Assembly (NCBI GenBank): GCA_002812745.2
Contig: NCSJ02000659.1
Location: forward strand, 1 to 10,248
Length of the DNA stretch: 10,248 nucleotides
Direction: 5' to 3'
Origin: Scytalidium lignicola
Lineage: Eukaryota > Ascomycota > Leotiomycetes
A model generated the notes under the pieces. It did no database searches. It was not told the origin of the DNA and was given only the letters and a program-made list of their open reading frames with translations. This document shows, piece after piece, positions 1 to 7,505 of this stretch (position 1 is the stretch's first letter; each line of letters starts with the position of its first letter). The translations under genes and the position numbers were made by a program.

Positions 1-341
1 ATTATCCAAGTTATTGGATAATTAGGATAAGGTAAATGTTTAAGGACAATGGAAATGTATAATATACAAGTAAGTAATTAAGTTAAAAGTAAAATCTAGT
101 AATATATTTAAGTTGAATATAAAGACTTTATTCTTATGTTCTTATAATATGCTTATATAAATAATGAAATCTAACTAGACCTTCTAAACCTTATAAGTCT
201 TATAAGTTTATAGACCCTTTAGACCTCTTAAGTCCCTTAAGTCTTAATCATGTCATGTGATCATTAAGTTCTTTATATATACTCTGCTGTATATTAAGCT
301 TTAAGCTTATACTAATCACTTGTTAAGTAAAACTTATAATA
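1..341 (-). repeat. LTR copy A, heavily RIP-mutated
   Basis: This segment aligns end to end with the two other LTRs at 479-824 and 7296-7641. Shared blocks include TATCCA at the left edge, GGTAAATGTT near 31, a CTTATGTTCTTATA block near 133-146, CTTATATA at 152-159, and AACTTATAATA at the right end matching AACCTATAACA. Window base 1 corresponds to LTR base 2, so the LTR starts one base outside the window. Most differences from copy C are C-to-T or G-to-A, leaving very few G or C. It has the same orientation as the complete element (minus). It could be the 3' LTR of a left-hand or older copy. Confidence 0.85.
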
Positions 342-478
342 CTTAATAAAGATATAATTTTATAAATAATATTTAAAGTTGTTAATAATTTAATAAAACT
401 TAATAAACTTATCCTTATATTATTAGTTTATAACATTTACTTATGTATATTAGAACTTAACATTTTATTACAAAACTA
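342..478. other. AT-rich segment between LTR A and LTR B
   Basis: About 137 bases with almost no G or C and no usable reading frame. The last 13 bases (TATTACAAAACTA) match the 13 bases just inside LTR C (TGTTATAAAACTA) at 11 positions, with both differences transitions. An ATTATTAGT stretch near 420 resembles CTATTAGT near 7230. This suggests a remnant of the 5' leader of another copy, but AT-rich alignments are easily misleading. No polypurine tract like that at 825-839 is visible next to LTR A. Confidence 0.4.
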
Positions 479-824
479 CACTATCCAGGTCACTGGATAG
501 CCAAGGGTAAGGTAAATGTTCAAGGACAGTGGAAACATATAATACACAAGCAAACGACTAAGTCAAAGGCAAGATCTAATAATATATTTAAGTTAAACAC
601 AAGGAGTTTACTCTTATGTTCTTATAATGTACTTATATAGATAATGAAATAAGGTTAAACCCTTAAACCCTCAGGTCCCCAAGTCCTAAGCTGACAGACC
701 TTAGACCTCCCAAGTCCTAGGTCCTTATCATATGACCATCTAATTGTTAAGTTCTCTTATACAACATATTTATACTAAGCCTCAAGCTTACATCAATTAA
801 CATATTACAATAAAACCTATAACA
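479..824 (-). repeat. 3' LTR (copy B) of the complete element
   Basis: It is exactly the same length (346 bp) as copy C and aligns without gaps. By hand I count about 65 differences, of which about 60 are transitions, mostly with T or A in copy B. The inner end reads TATAACA, matching GTAACA in copy C. The outer end reads CACTA where copy C has TGTTA, so the terminal TG is lost here. It is followed by the polypurine tract, which fixes it as the 3' LTR of the leftward element. Confidence 0.9.
632..639 (-). promoter_or_regulatory. Possible TATA box in LTR B
   Basis: On the minus strand this reads TATATAAG. The same octamer is conserved at the equivalent position in LTR A (152-159) and LTR C (7449-7456) even though flanking bases have mutated. 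Its mid-LTR position suits a retrotransposon promoter. In AT-rich DNA this is only suggestive. Confidence 0.3.
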
Positions 825-839
825 TTATCCCCTTTTTGC
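825..839 (-). other. Polypurine tract (plus-strand primer)
   Basis: On the minus strand this reads GCAAAAAGGGGATAA and directly abuts the TGTTA-type start of the 3' LTR. A purine run at this exact place is the plus-strand DNA synthesis primer in LTR retrotransposons. Its position establishes the orientation independently of the coding domains. Confidence 0.8.
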
Positions 840-1300
840 ACTAGTATCACCTTAACACTTAAATGTCACCTTCGAACAATCTCCTTGTTCAGCAATCCTT
901 CCTTTCTTTCTAACATACCACTTAAACAACAATGTTCAAAGAGTAGTACAAAAGAAAGGTCAAGATCAAGAAAATATTAAGAACAAATAACCTTAGGCAA
1001 TTATATCAATGAATACAGTTTCAAAGTAATGTCTTATTCATTTTGTGAGCAGAACAATTTCGTCTGTAAAATAAACCTTAACTCTAGTCATTATAACAAG
1101 TGCTCTTATCATAGTCAATCTTATGATAGCAAGGAATTCATTTCCTCTTCCTTCCTTGTTTACAAGCATAAGCATAACCAGCTTACAGAGAAGAAAGAGA
1201 AAACTAACGAAGTTCTTTTAAAGACAATAACCTGCTTAGCCTACTTGAAGAAACAACAATCCTTTCTGAAGAAGTATACCTAGGAAATGTTCTATTACAG
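840..1300 (-). other. 3' untranslated region of the element, unusually GC-rich for this window
   Basis: This stretch between the end of pol and the polypurine tract has no retroelement domain I can recognise. It keeps many CA, TG and GC words and looks much less RIP-mutated than 1400-5800. On the plus strand (antisense to the element) it holds an 84-codon frame, 1029-1283, whose product is rich in Ser, Asn and Lys and begins MSYSFCEQNN. I do not recognise it. I treat it as a chance frame that survived because the patch is little mutated, not as a gene. Confidence 0.5.
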
Positions 1301-1466
1301 TCTGAAAACTTTAGACGAACTTAACATTGTTGAAGAAAAAGAAAAGCAAGAAAAACCAAATTCCTTATAACCCCCAAAGTTATATTCTGCTAACTCAAGT
1401 ATAGTTTCTTCTTCTACTATCAACCTTTTCTTTTCTAACCTTACAATTTCATCACTTGAAAATCTA
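1297..1466 (-). pseudogene. Probable C-terminal extension of Pol after the chromodomain
   Basis: The minus strand is open for about 58 codons in a frame one base off the main Pol frame. It starts with RFSSDEIVRLEKKR just after the chromodomain and continues EEETILELAEYNFGG before two stops. It is rich in Glu, Lys and Ser, like linker or tail sequence, and I recognise no domain. It either shows a single-base frameshift near 1466 in Pol or is fortuitous. Confidence 0.35.
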
Positions 1467-1469
1467 TTC

Positions 1470-1640
1470 TAAGATGAGTTTGTTAATATACTTTTAACAA
1501 CTTCTCATAGCTCATAAGATTAAAGGTAAGTTCTTATCTATTCTTACTTTCCAGATATCCTATCCATTTAACTAAGTATTATAATTTCTTATAATACATC
1601 TTATAACTAATAATTCTCTTAACTTCATATTCTCTTTCTA
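1470..1640 (-). pseudogene. Pol chromodomain, broken by stops
   Basis: The translation reads EYEVKRIISYKMYYKKL, then a stop, then YLVKWIGYLESKN, then a stop, then a helix ending near KLLKVY. This matches the family pattern EYEV(E/D)KIL...YLVKWKGYP...TWEP..L. The first aromatic (Y of EYEV), YLVKW and GY are visible. The tryptophan of the usual NTWEP stretch is lost to a stop. Chromodomains at the end of chromoviral integrases bind methylated histone H3 and direct insertion into silent chromatin; that role is family knowledge. It is in frame with all upstream Pol domains and follows the GPY/F module by about 30 codons. Confidence 0.85.
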
Positions 1641-1671
1641 AATCAACTTCTTCTAACATTAATATTTAAAT

Positions 1672-1866
1672 GTTTTCAAGTGCTAGTTCAAGAAATAAAA
1701 CATAAAAAACAAAATGTATTTTAACTATTATTAGTAATTTCAATTTATACATTAAAGGTTTATAAACTTCTTTAATCTTATATAATCTTATCTTTACCCA
1801 GTCTAGTTTATCACTTGATCTTGTTATTTTGATGTTTTTTCTAAGAAGATAAACTTTATCCCCTTT
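1672..1866 (-). pseudogene. Integrase C-terminal GPY/F module
   Basis: An open run of about 60 codons begins GDKVYLLRKNI and contains KLDWVKIRLYKIKEV, then KIHFVFYVLFLELAL. The GDKV start, the KIGPF-like centre (here KIRLYKI) and the KIHPVFHVSLLEP-like end (here KIHFVFYVLFLEL) identify the GPY/F module found between the integrase core and the chromodomain of Ty3/Gypsy elements. Pro-to-Leu/Phe and Ser-to-Leu changes are what C-to-T or G-to-A mutation of those codons gives. The module contributes to integrase multimerisation and DNA binding in characterised elements. An ambiguous base at 1870 lies just upstream. Confidence 0.85.
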
Positions 1867-1989
1867 TTTNTAAATACTAATTCTATTAAACGTCTATAAT
1901 TATAATACTTTTTCATTCTTTCTTTAATGTATTAAAATAAGTTTCTAATCTTTTCTTGTATTTCTTCCTTTTANTTTTATACAAATCTC

Positions 1990-2720
1990 TGCTGATTTAC
2001 TTGTAGATTCCAATTCTAGTCTAATACAAAACCTTTCTGGTTCTTATTTATAATTTACATAAAATAAAATAATCTTAGTTAATTCATATAATATACCATT
2101 ATACACCATTTCTGCTATTAATAAGTAATCAACCTAATTATCTTGATCATAATTAACATAACATCTTAAGTATTCTTCTAACTATTTGTTCAAACATTCT
2201 GTTTTTCCATTAGTTTGTAAATACTATATTGTTAACAATTTTCTCTTGACTCTTATCCTTACTATTATTATTTCTTAAAACTTAAATGTAAATCTAATAT
2301 CTTTATCAAAAATTATCTATTTTAATAATCCTTATTAAGACACTATTCTTCATAAGAATATATTAACTACCTCTTCTACTTCTTAAGTTTCTCTGAATAA
2401 TTCAAATATTACAAAATTAATATAATATTCAATTATTACAAAGATAAAGTTATACTTGACCTTTGTTATACAATCTGTAAAAACCAATAGTTTTACAATA
2501 AAATCCTATCCAATTAATTCTTATAGATTATCAAGTATTTATATAAGGTATAATTATCCTTAAGGCTTCCTTCTTAAATTCTTAACCTTTTTACAAATTT
2601 TATATTCTATAATTACTTTCTTAACTATTAATTATAGTTTTATAATAAAGTAATCCTTATTAATTTGGTAATAACATTAGGTTACTCTTATATATCTATT
2701 ATATAACAAACTATACTATT
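1990..2720 (-). pseudogene. Integrase zinc-binding region and catalytic core, broken by stops
   Basis: The core reads DFIVKL followed by TDCITK and an IFVIIEYY strand, then FDKDIRF, then TNGKTE followed by EYLRCYVNYDQDN and AEMVYNG. These match the DDE transposase-type retroviral integrase core. The three catalytic codons are present: Asp at 2503-2505, Asp at 2305-2307 and Glu at 2197-2199. Upstream, EYKICKK corresponds to the second half of the HHCC zinc finger, with one Cys now Tyr. At least ten in-frame stops interrupt the domain, so no integrase can be made. Integrase joins element cDNA ends to host DNA. It lies in the same frame as RNase H and the chromodomain. Confidence 0.85.
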
Positions 2721-3066
2721 CCTTAACAAACTCTTCTACTAATTTCATTAGTATATATAACCTTTTATTCTTATACTAAATGTTTTTGATTTTTTCCCAT
2801 TTATCTCTAGTCATGTTTAATAAAGTATCTTCTTCCTTTTTCCTTTTCAATTTACTTTTCTAATTTGATCAGCCTAGTCCTTGTCTGTTATAATTATAAT
2901 AACCATAAGTTATCCCTTATTATATACTAAGAATCCATTCTTATCTTCCTTCAATATAAGTTTACTTTCCTCCTTTTCTTTAGCTAAGTACTTAAGTTTC
3001 TAACTTAGAACATCTACTCTTTTATTATCTTCACCTTTAACATAAGTAATCTTAAAATTATACTCA

Positions 3067-3420
3067 AATAACTTTTTTTACCTATTATACTTGTCATACA
3101 TTTAACTACTTAGTTGTTATGAAGTATTGAAGATTATAATAATCTGAAAGTATATTTACTGTTTCACTAGATTTAACAACATATACTCTTCAATGTTTCA
3201 AAGCTTTTATGATAATTAACATTTCCTTATCTAATGTTTAATAGTTTCTTTTAACAGTATTCAGCTTTCTTGACCAAAATGCTAATAATACCTAGTAATA
3301 TCATTTACCAATCTACTATGATTACAATAACATAACTCTTAATACTATATTAAAGATATTAATTTCAATTTGTATTCTTCTTTTTAGATTAAAGATTCTC
3401 AAAAAACTTCCTTTTATAAA
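3067..3420 (-). pseudogene. RNase H domain of Pol
   Basis: The translation contains IEINIFNIVL, corresponding to the family's E-T-D-A-S-D start. The first catalytic Asp is now Asn (3358-3360), Ser became Phe and the second Asp became Asn. Downstream come LAFWSRKLN, NY then a stop, then TLDKEMLIIIKALKH, which match the FxSRKLxxxExNYxxxxKExLAIxxAxxxWR block of Ty3/Gypsy RNase H. RNase H removes RNA from the RNA:DNA hybrid during reverse transcription. The loss of the catalytic Asp plus several stops makes it inactive. A homologous, more mutated copy lies at 7642-8000. Confidence 0.85.
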
Positions 3421-4330
3421 AGTATCCTTAATACTTTGAAATACTTCCTTCACAATGTTATTCCATTCATAAGCTTGATCTTTCTTCATAAATTTTGTCA
3501 ATAGTATAAAGATCTTAGAATAGTCTTTCACAAATCTTTGATAATAATTAATTAATCCTAAGAAACTCTATAGTTGCTTAACAGTCTTAGATAGTTCTTA
3601 TTCCTTAATTGACTAAATCTTATTATCAAGGGTTTTTATCCTTTCTCCAGAGATACAATATCCTAAGAACTGAACTTGTTCNTTATNAAATTTGCATTTT
3701 ACNAGTTTATAATANAATCTTACCTCTTATAATGCTTGTAGAATAAGCTTAACATACTCCTTGTATTCTTCAATACTCTTTAAGTAAATGATTATATTAT
3801 CAAGATATATTATTATGAATTTTTCCAAATATTTCTCTAATATCTAGTCTATTATTCTTTGTTGTATTGTTAGAGCATTAGTTATACTAAATGTCATAAT
3901 CAATGGTTTAAATAATCTGTATTTTGTTTGAATAACAACTTTCCATTCATCACCTCTCTTAATCTTAACCAGATTAAACACTGACCACAAGTTTAGCTTA
4001 ATGAATATGACAGCTCCTTTTAACTTGTTTATTATTAAATCTATTAATAGTAAGGGGTATTAGTCTTTCTTAGTTCTACTATTCAAGTGTTTGTAATCAT
4101 TATAAGGTTGTCTTAATAGATTGTCTTCTTTCTTCACATAATGCAGTAGTACTTTAGCCTTGTCATAACCTTCTTTGTACAAACCTTTTAGCATTATTTT
4201 CTCAAGTAACTATTTCTTCATCACCTCATCCTCAGTGAGTATTGTTTGATAAATTAGTCTATAGGCTAGTCTAAACCCCTCTTTAAGCTTTATCTTATGA
4301 TCTCATGGTTTGTGCTCAGGTAAGGCTGAA
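3421..4330 (-). pseudogene. Reverse transcriptase domain of Pol
   Basis: In order the frame shows PEHKP (stop) DHKIKLKEGF; EDEVMKK; VLLHYVKKEDN; HLNSRTKKD (stop) YPLLLID; then IFIKLNLWSVFNLVKIKRGDEWK; YRLFKPLIMTFSITNA; FIIIYLDNIIIYL; EQVQFLGYCISG; and SFLGLINYYQRFVKDYSKI. These are the fingers, palm and thumb blocks of Ty3/Gypsy RT. The palm Asp of FTKLDL is Asn (3991-3993), and the second Asp of YLDD is Asn (3796-3798). Both changes are G-to-A on the coding strand. With about six in-frame stops the polymerase is dead. Ambiguous bases at 3682, 3687, 3703 and 3715 fall in the connection region. Confidence 0.93.
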
Positions 4331-4559
4331 TCATTAAGTCTTTCTATAAATAGCTCTAGCCATTCATAATATTCTTCAAGTATATGTTTTATAGTTTCAT
4401 CAATATGGACAACTCTTAAAGACATGGTTTCTTCTGGAAAGATAATTATACTTGTTCTCCAATCAATTATTAAATTATACTTCTTTATCCATTTAATTCT
4501 TAATATTACCTAATATGTTCTTAACCTCATAACATCAAAAGATATCTTCTCTTAGTAGC

Positions 4560-4900
4560 TTTTACTATACTTTATATCTAAGTTTTAAGTTTGAATATTA
4601 ATATACTTCTGAACCTTAGTATTGTTTACTAACGATATCAAGTAGTTATTGTTTTTGACTCTTGTATTAAGTTTAAGCTACTTTACAACTTGTTCACTGA
4701 TAAAGTTTCTTTTGGCTCCTAAATTGATCAAAGCCTTTACTGGCTTTCTACATAGTATTATGTTGATATATAATGAACTTTTACTATTTATAAAGTAAAG
4801 ATTGACGTTTCTAGCATTATCAACTGACATGTTATCATTAATCTCTAGGTTTTCAGCATTTCCTTTTAATTCTTCAAAGAGTATTATTTGTCTTTCAACA
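4560..4900 (-). pseudogene. Aspartic protease domain of Pol
   Basis: The segment KPVKALINLGAKRNFISEQVV corresponds to the retropepsin active-site strand, where the family motif is DS/TGA preceded by a hydrophobic strand. Here Asp is Asn and Ser is Leu (codons 4720-4725), followed by intact Gly-Ala. Both changes are those produced by C-to-T or G-to-A mutation. It sits between Gag and RT, as expected. Downstream sequence continues through LKLNTRVKNNNYLI and a stop-containing linker into RT. The protease would normally cleave the Gag-Pol polyprotein. Identification rests on one motif plus position. Confidence 0.75.
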
Positions 4901-5802
4901 AGATTTCTCAGTCTTGGTCCATCTAGGCTTTTATCATTTATGAATACTTGTACATCTTGTATTCATTTTGTTATTTCATTTCCAAGGTGTTCTCTTATCT
5001 TAATGATTAAAACATTACTTACTATAGGAATTCTTTTTACAGAATTCAAAGGGTATACTGTTACTTCCTAGTTGAACTGTTCATCAATTCTTTATAATAA
5101 TTTGTCTTCTCCTGATAATATAACAAGTAATTTTAGAGGTAATAATTCTTCTTTTAGTTCGTTAACTGTAAATAACACTTCTATGTCTTAGTTAACTAGT
5201 TTAACAACAATTTTAACTAGTCTCCTTTATCCTTGTTGAGCATAATATTATTCAACTTTAAGCAGTTATTTTACTGATTTTCCTAAACCTTAAATTTCTT
5301 TATACTATGTTTTTACCTTTACTTGGTCTTGTTAGTAGGTTATCATTAGAAGTCCTTTATATTGTACATTATATCTTTCTTACATAACATAGCTTAATCC
5401 TTCTTTAATTATTATCTAAGCATTCTTAAGCATTTGATTAAAATCATCTTAGATTTAAGTTCTTTTTACTAGTAAGAGGAACTTGTATGTTCTTTTCTTT
5501 ATGATAATACTTTGAAGGTTGATCTTATAGACTAGAGCAAGATCTCTAATATCAAGTTTACATACCTTGACAGTTATTTCTTCTTATTATATAGTTTGGA
5601 AAAGCTAACTTTGGTTTAAGATCTCTTATCCTCTTAGTCCTCTTATGCTAATTGTAAGGTAATATTTCAAGATTAATAGTTCCTCAGAAATAAGATATTA
5701 TTCTGTTGGTATAGCCTTAAAGTCTAATAGTATAATCATCTAAATTCTACTAACTCTTAGAATTGATCTCTATCTGCCTTAACCTTTGGTTTAGTTGTTA
5801 CC
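4901..5802 (-). pseudogene. Gag-Pol linker, degraded
   Basis: The main frame can be followed through this stretch with about 20 stops. It is open from about 5070 to 4976 (EVTVYPLNSVKRIPIVSN) and again, after a single stop, through FINDKSLDGPRL and ENLEINDNMSVDN into the protease. I recognise no conserved domain. It joins the acidic tail after the Gag zinc knuckle to the protease. A plus-strand frame of 89 codons at 4802-5071 is the antisense shadow of this coding sequence. Confidence 0.55.
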
Positions 5803-5991
5803 TCAAGGATATCTTATATGTTGAGTCCTTTCCATAAGCACAGAATCTGTCTTAAGGATTCTTACTATTATTATCTTGTCTATATCAGTCTTAATGACAT
5901 AATGTAGTATAGTTATTAAGTCTTGATAACCTTCTTCTCCTGAAGAATTTTCCTCTTCATTTGAGCTTTCTTCTTCTAACAATCTTAACAA
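5803..5991 (-). pseudogene. Acidic region downstream of the Gag zinc knuckle
   Basis: This 62-codon open piece in the Gag-Pol frame starts LRLLEEESSNEEENSSGEEG, a Glu/Ser-rich run, then continues DLITILHYVIKTDIDKIIIV. It follows the zinc knuckle segment after one stop and a short linker. Many fungal Ty3/Gypsy elements have a charged linker here. I see no enzymatic motif. Confidence 0.55.
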
Positions 5992-6012
5992 GATGTTTAT
6001 AATCCTTAAGAT

Positions 6013-6553
6013 TTACATGGCTTCAACTTTAACTACTACACTCAACTTGTTGTCCTTCTTATAGGTATTTGCTATATGTCCAAGAAGTTTACACTTGAAA
6101 CACAACTTGTTTTTTCTTCTTTTGTTAAGTTCTTCTAAGGAAATTCCAAAGGAATTTCCTTTCTTATTCTTTCCTTCATAATGCTTCTTTCCCTTTCCTT
6201 TGAAAGTCTTTCCTCTCTTCATAACATTTAACTTTATAAGGTTATTATAATCCTTCTTACCTTTAGTCTTTCTACAGTTAAAGTAAGATTTACCCTTCTT
6301 GTCCAAGATCATCTTATATTGTTCATTCCTGATTTTGATAAACAAGTCAACAAGAGCATTGAATATAATAATTATAAGTTATCAGTATAATTCTTCTTTA
6401 ATGGAATCTTTGAGCTTAGTCTTATACTAGTGTATATATGCTTCCTCTCCTTAGTTGACTAATACTGCATACTAGTAATAAAGCATTATATATTTGTTAA
6501 GGCTCTTGGTTTGTCTAAGGTGAGCTAATTGTCTTTCAACATTCCTTTTTTTT
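6013..6553 (-). pseudogene. Gag core C-terminal part and zinc knuckle
   Basis: The frame reads NVERQLAHLRQTKSLNKYIM, GEEAYIH, YKTKLKDSIKEELY, then FNALVDLFIKIRNEQYKMILDKKG, which is the retrotransposon Gag capsid pattern. A Lys-rich basic stretch follows (KRGKTFKGKGKKHYEGKNK). The nucleocapsid-type zinc knuckle CFKCKLLGHIANTY lies at 6061-6102, with the form CX2CX4HX4Y; the last ligand is Tyr instead of the usual Cys. The part from 6345 to 6013 is stop-free for 110 codons and is the longest intact piece of the element. Gag forms the virus-like particle and packages RNA. The frame changes from the N-terminal part at a run of eight T at 6546-6553. Confidence 0.88.
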
Positions 6554-7220
6554 GTCAACATCCTTATATAAGCATTTGAGTTCTCTTGTATAGTTTTCCT
6601 AACTCCCAAAGATGTTTCTTACTACTTAGTTTGTTGTTCCTCCATTTGTAGCAAACTATTTGTCCTTAAAGGGTTAAAACCAAGTTTCAGCTACTCCTCT
6701 CAAGTACATAGACACTTACAAAACCTTATGCATATTTCTAAGCAGTAGATAATTATTCAACACCAAATAAGTTCTTGTCTATACAAGGTATACTTTCAAC
6801 TTCTTTTTGTTCTTATAGAACAAATCTGGTCTGGCGATTTTGACTTCTTTAAGTGTTGCCATTAAAACTTGTTCAGTGTTGTCCTCTGGTTCAGAGTCTA
6901 GATCAAGGTTTAGGCTTAGAGCTCTTGATTCTAGAACTAGTTTTAAGTCTAGCTTAGGTAATAGAGGTGTTAGTTTCTTTCCTATAGCTCTTGATGATTC
7001 CTTAACAGTTAATCCTTCTGTTAATTGAGTAAGTTACTTTGGTAGTATAACAACTTCTTCTAATATTCTTACCTGGATGTTAATTTCCAGGATAGTCTAG
7101 TTCTTACCTTGGTCTTCTTCAGAACTATCCTCCGAACTTTCCTCAGATACTTCTTCAGATCCCTCTTTAGATTCTTCTTCAAAGCCTTCTTCAGAACCTT
7201 CTTCAAGTTATTGTTCATTA
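6554..7220 (-). pseudogene. Gag N-terminal half with acidic leader
   Basis: This segment is one base out of register with the rest of Gag. It begins EEGSEEGFEEESKEGSEE and continues SSEDSSEEDQG. After a stop it runs ILEINIQVRILEEVV, a charged Leu-rich segment LDLKLVLESRALSLNLDLDS, then KIARPDLFYKNKKKLKVYL and YLRGVAETWF. The last two blocks match the start of the retrotransposon Gag capsid domain (RPD.FdG...kv..fl...YL.G.A..WF). About seven stops interrupt it. No clear ATG is visible upstream; the start probably lay near 7210-7290. The acidic leader is coded by repeated GAA codons and is low complexity. Confidence 0.78.
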
Positions 7221-7277
7221 TTGTTATCTATTAGTATGTTTATTTCTAAATCCTAATTCATCAAGATAAGTAATGTT

Positions 7278-7295
7278 CAAAATGTTATAAAACTA
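7278..7295 (-). other. Expected primer-binding site position
   Basis: The first bases inside the 5' LTR read TAGTTTTATAACATTTTG on the coding strand. Minus-strand priming should occur here. I cannot match this to a tRNA 3' end. An initial TGG changed to TAG by RIP is possible, since TpG-to-TpA is the RIP context, but this is inference. Confidence 0.3.
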
Positions 7296-7448
7296 TGTTA
7301 TCCAGGTCACTAGATAGTCAAGAGTAAGGTAGATGTTCAAGGACAACAGAAACATATGACACACAAGCAGGTGACTAAGTCAAGGGTAGGATTTAGTAAT
7401 GTATTTAGGTTGAACACAAGGAGTTTACTCTTATGTTCTTATAGTATG

Positions 7449-7456
7449 CTTATATA
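7449..7456 (-). promoter_or_regulatory. Possible TATA box of the element promoter
   Basis: TATATAAG on the minus strand, conserved in all three LTRs. In this 5' LTR it could position transcription start toward gag. It is a prediction from sequence and position only. Confidence 0.35.
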
Positions 7457-7471
7457 GCTAATGAAATACTG

Positions 7472-7505
7472 TTGGACCCTTGGACCCCCAGGTCCCTAGG
7501 TCCAA
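7472..7505. repeat. GGACC/GGTCC inverted repeat in LTR C
   Basis: The left arm is TTGGACCCTTGGACC (7472-7486) and the right arm is GGTCCCTAGGTCCAA (7491-7505), separated by CCCA. The arms pair at 12 of 15 positions. More GGACC and GGTCC words follow to about 7541. The structure is eroded in copies A and B. Confidence 0.6.

Noticed and set aside
1990..2720. Functional or domesticated integrase because the D, D and E codons are intact
   Set aside because: At least ten in-frame stops and a damaged zinc finger surround the triad, so no protein can result.
4802..5071. Plus-strand 89-codon open frame
   Set aside because: It is the antisense of the Gag-Pol linker and protease lead-in, which reads sensibly on the minus strand in the Pol frame.
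6840..7028. Plus-strand 62-codon frame rich in Ser and Arg
   Set aside because: It is the shadow of the charged, Leu-rich Gag segment on the minus strand; the same shadow appears in the older copy near 9812.
7278..7295. Match of the primer-binding site to initiator methionine tRNA
   Set aside because: The bases TAGTTTTATAAC do not resemble the usual TGGTATCAGAG-type complement, so no tRNA was assigned.
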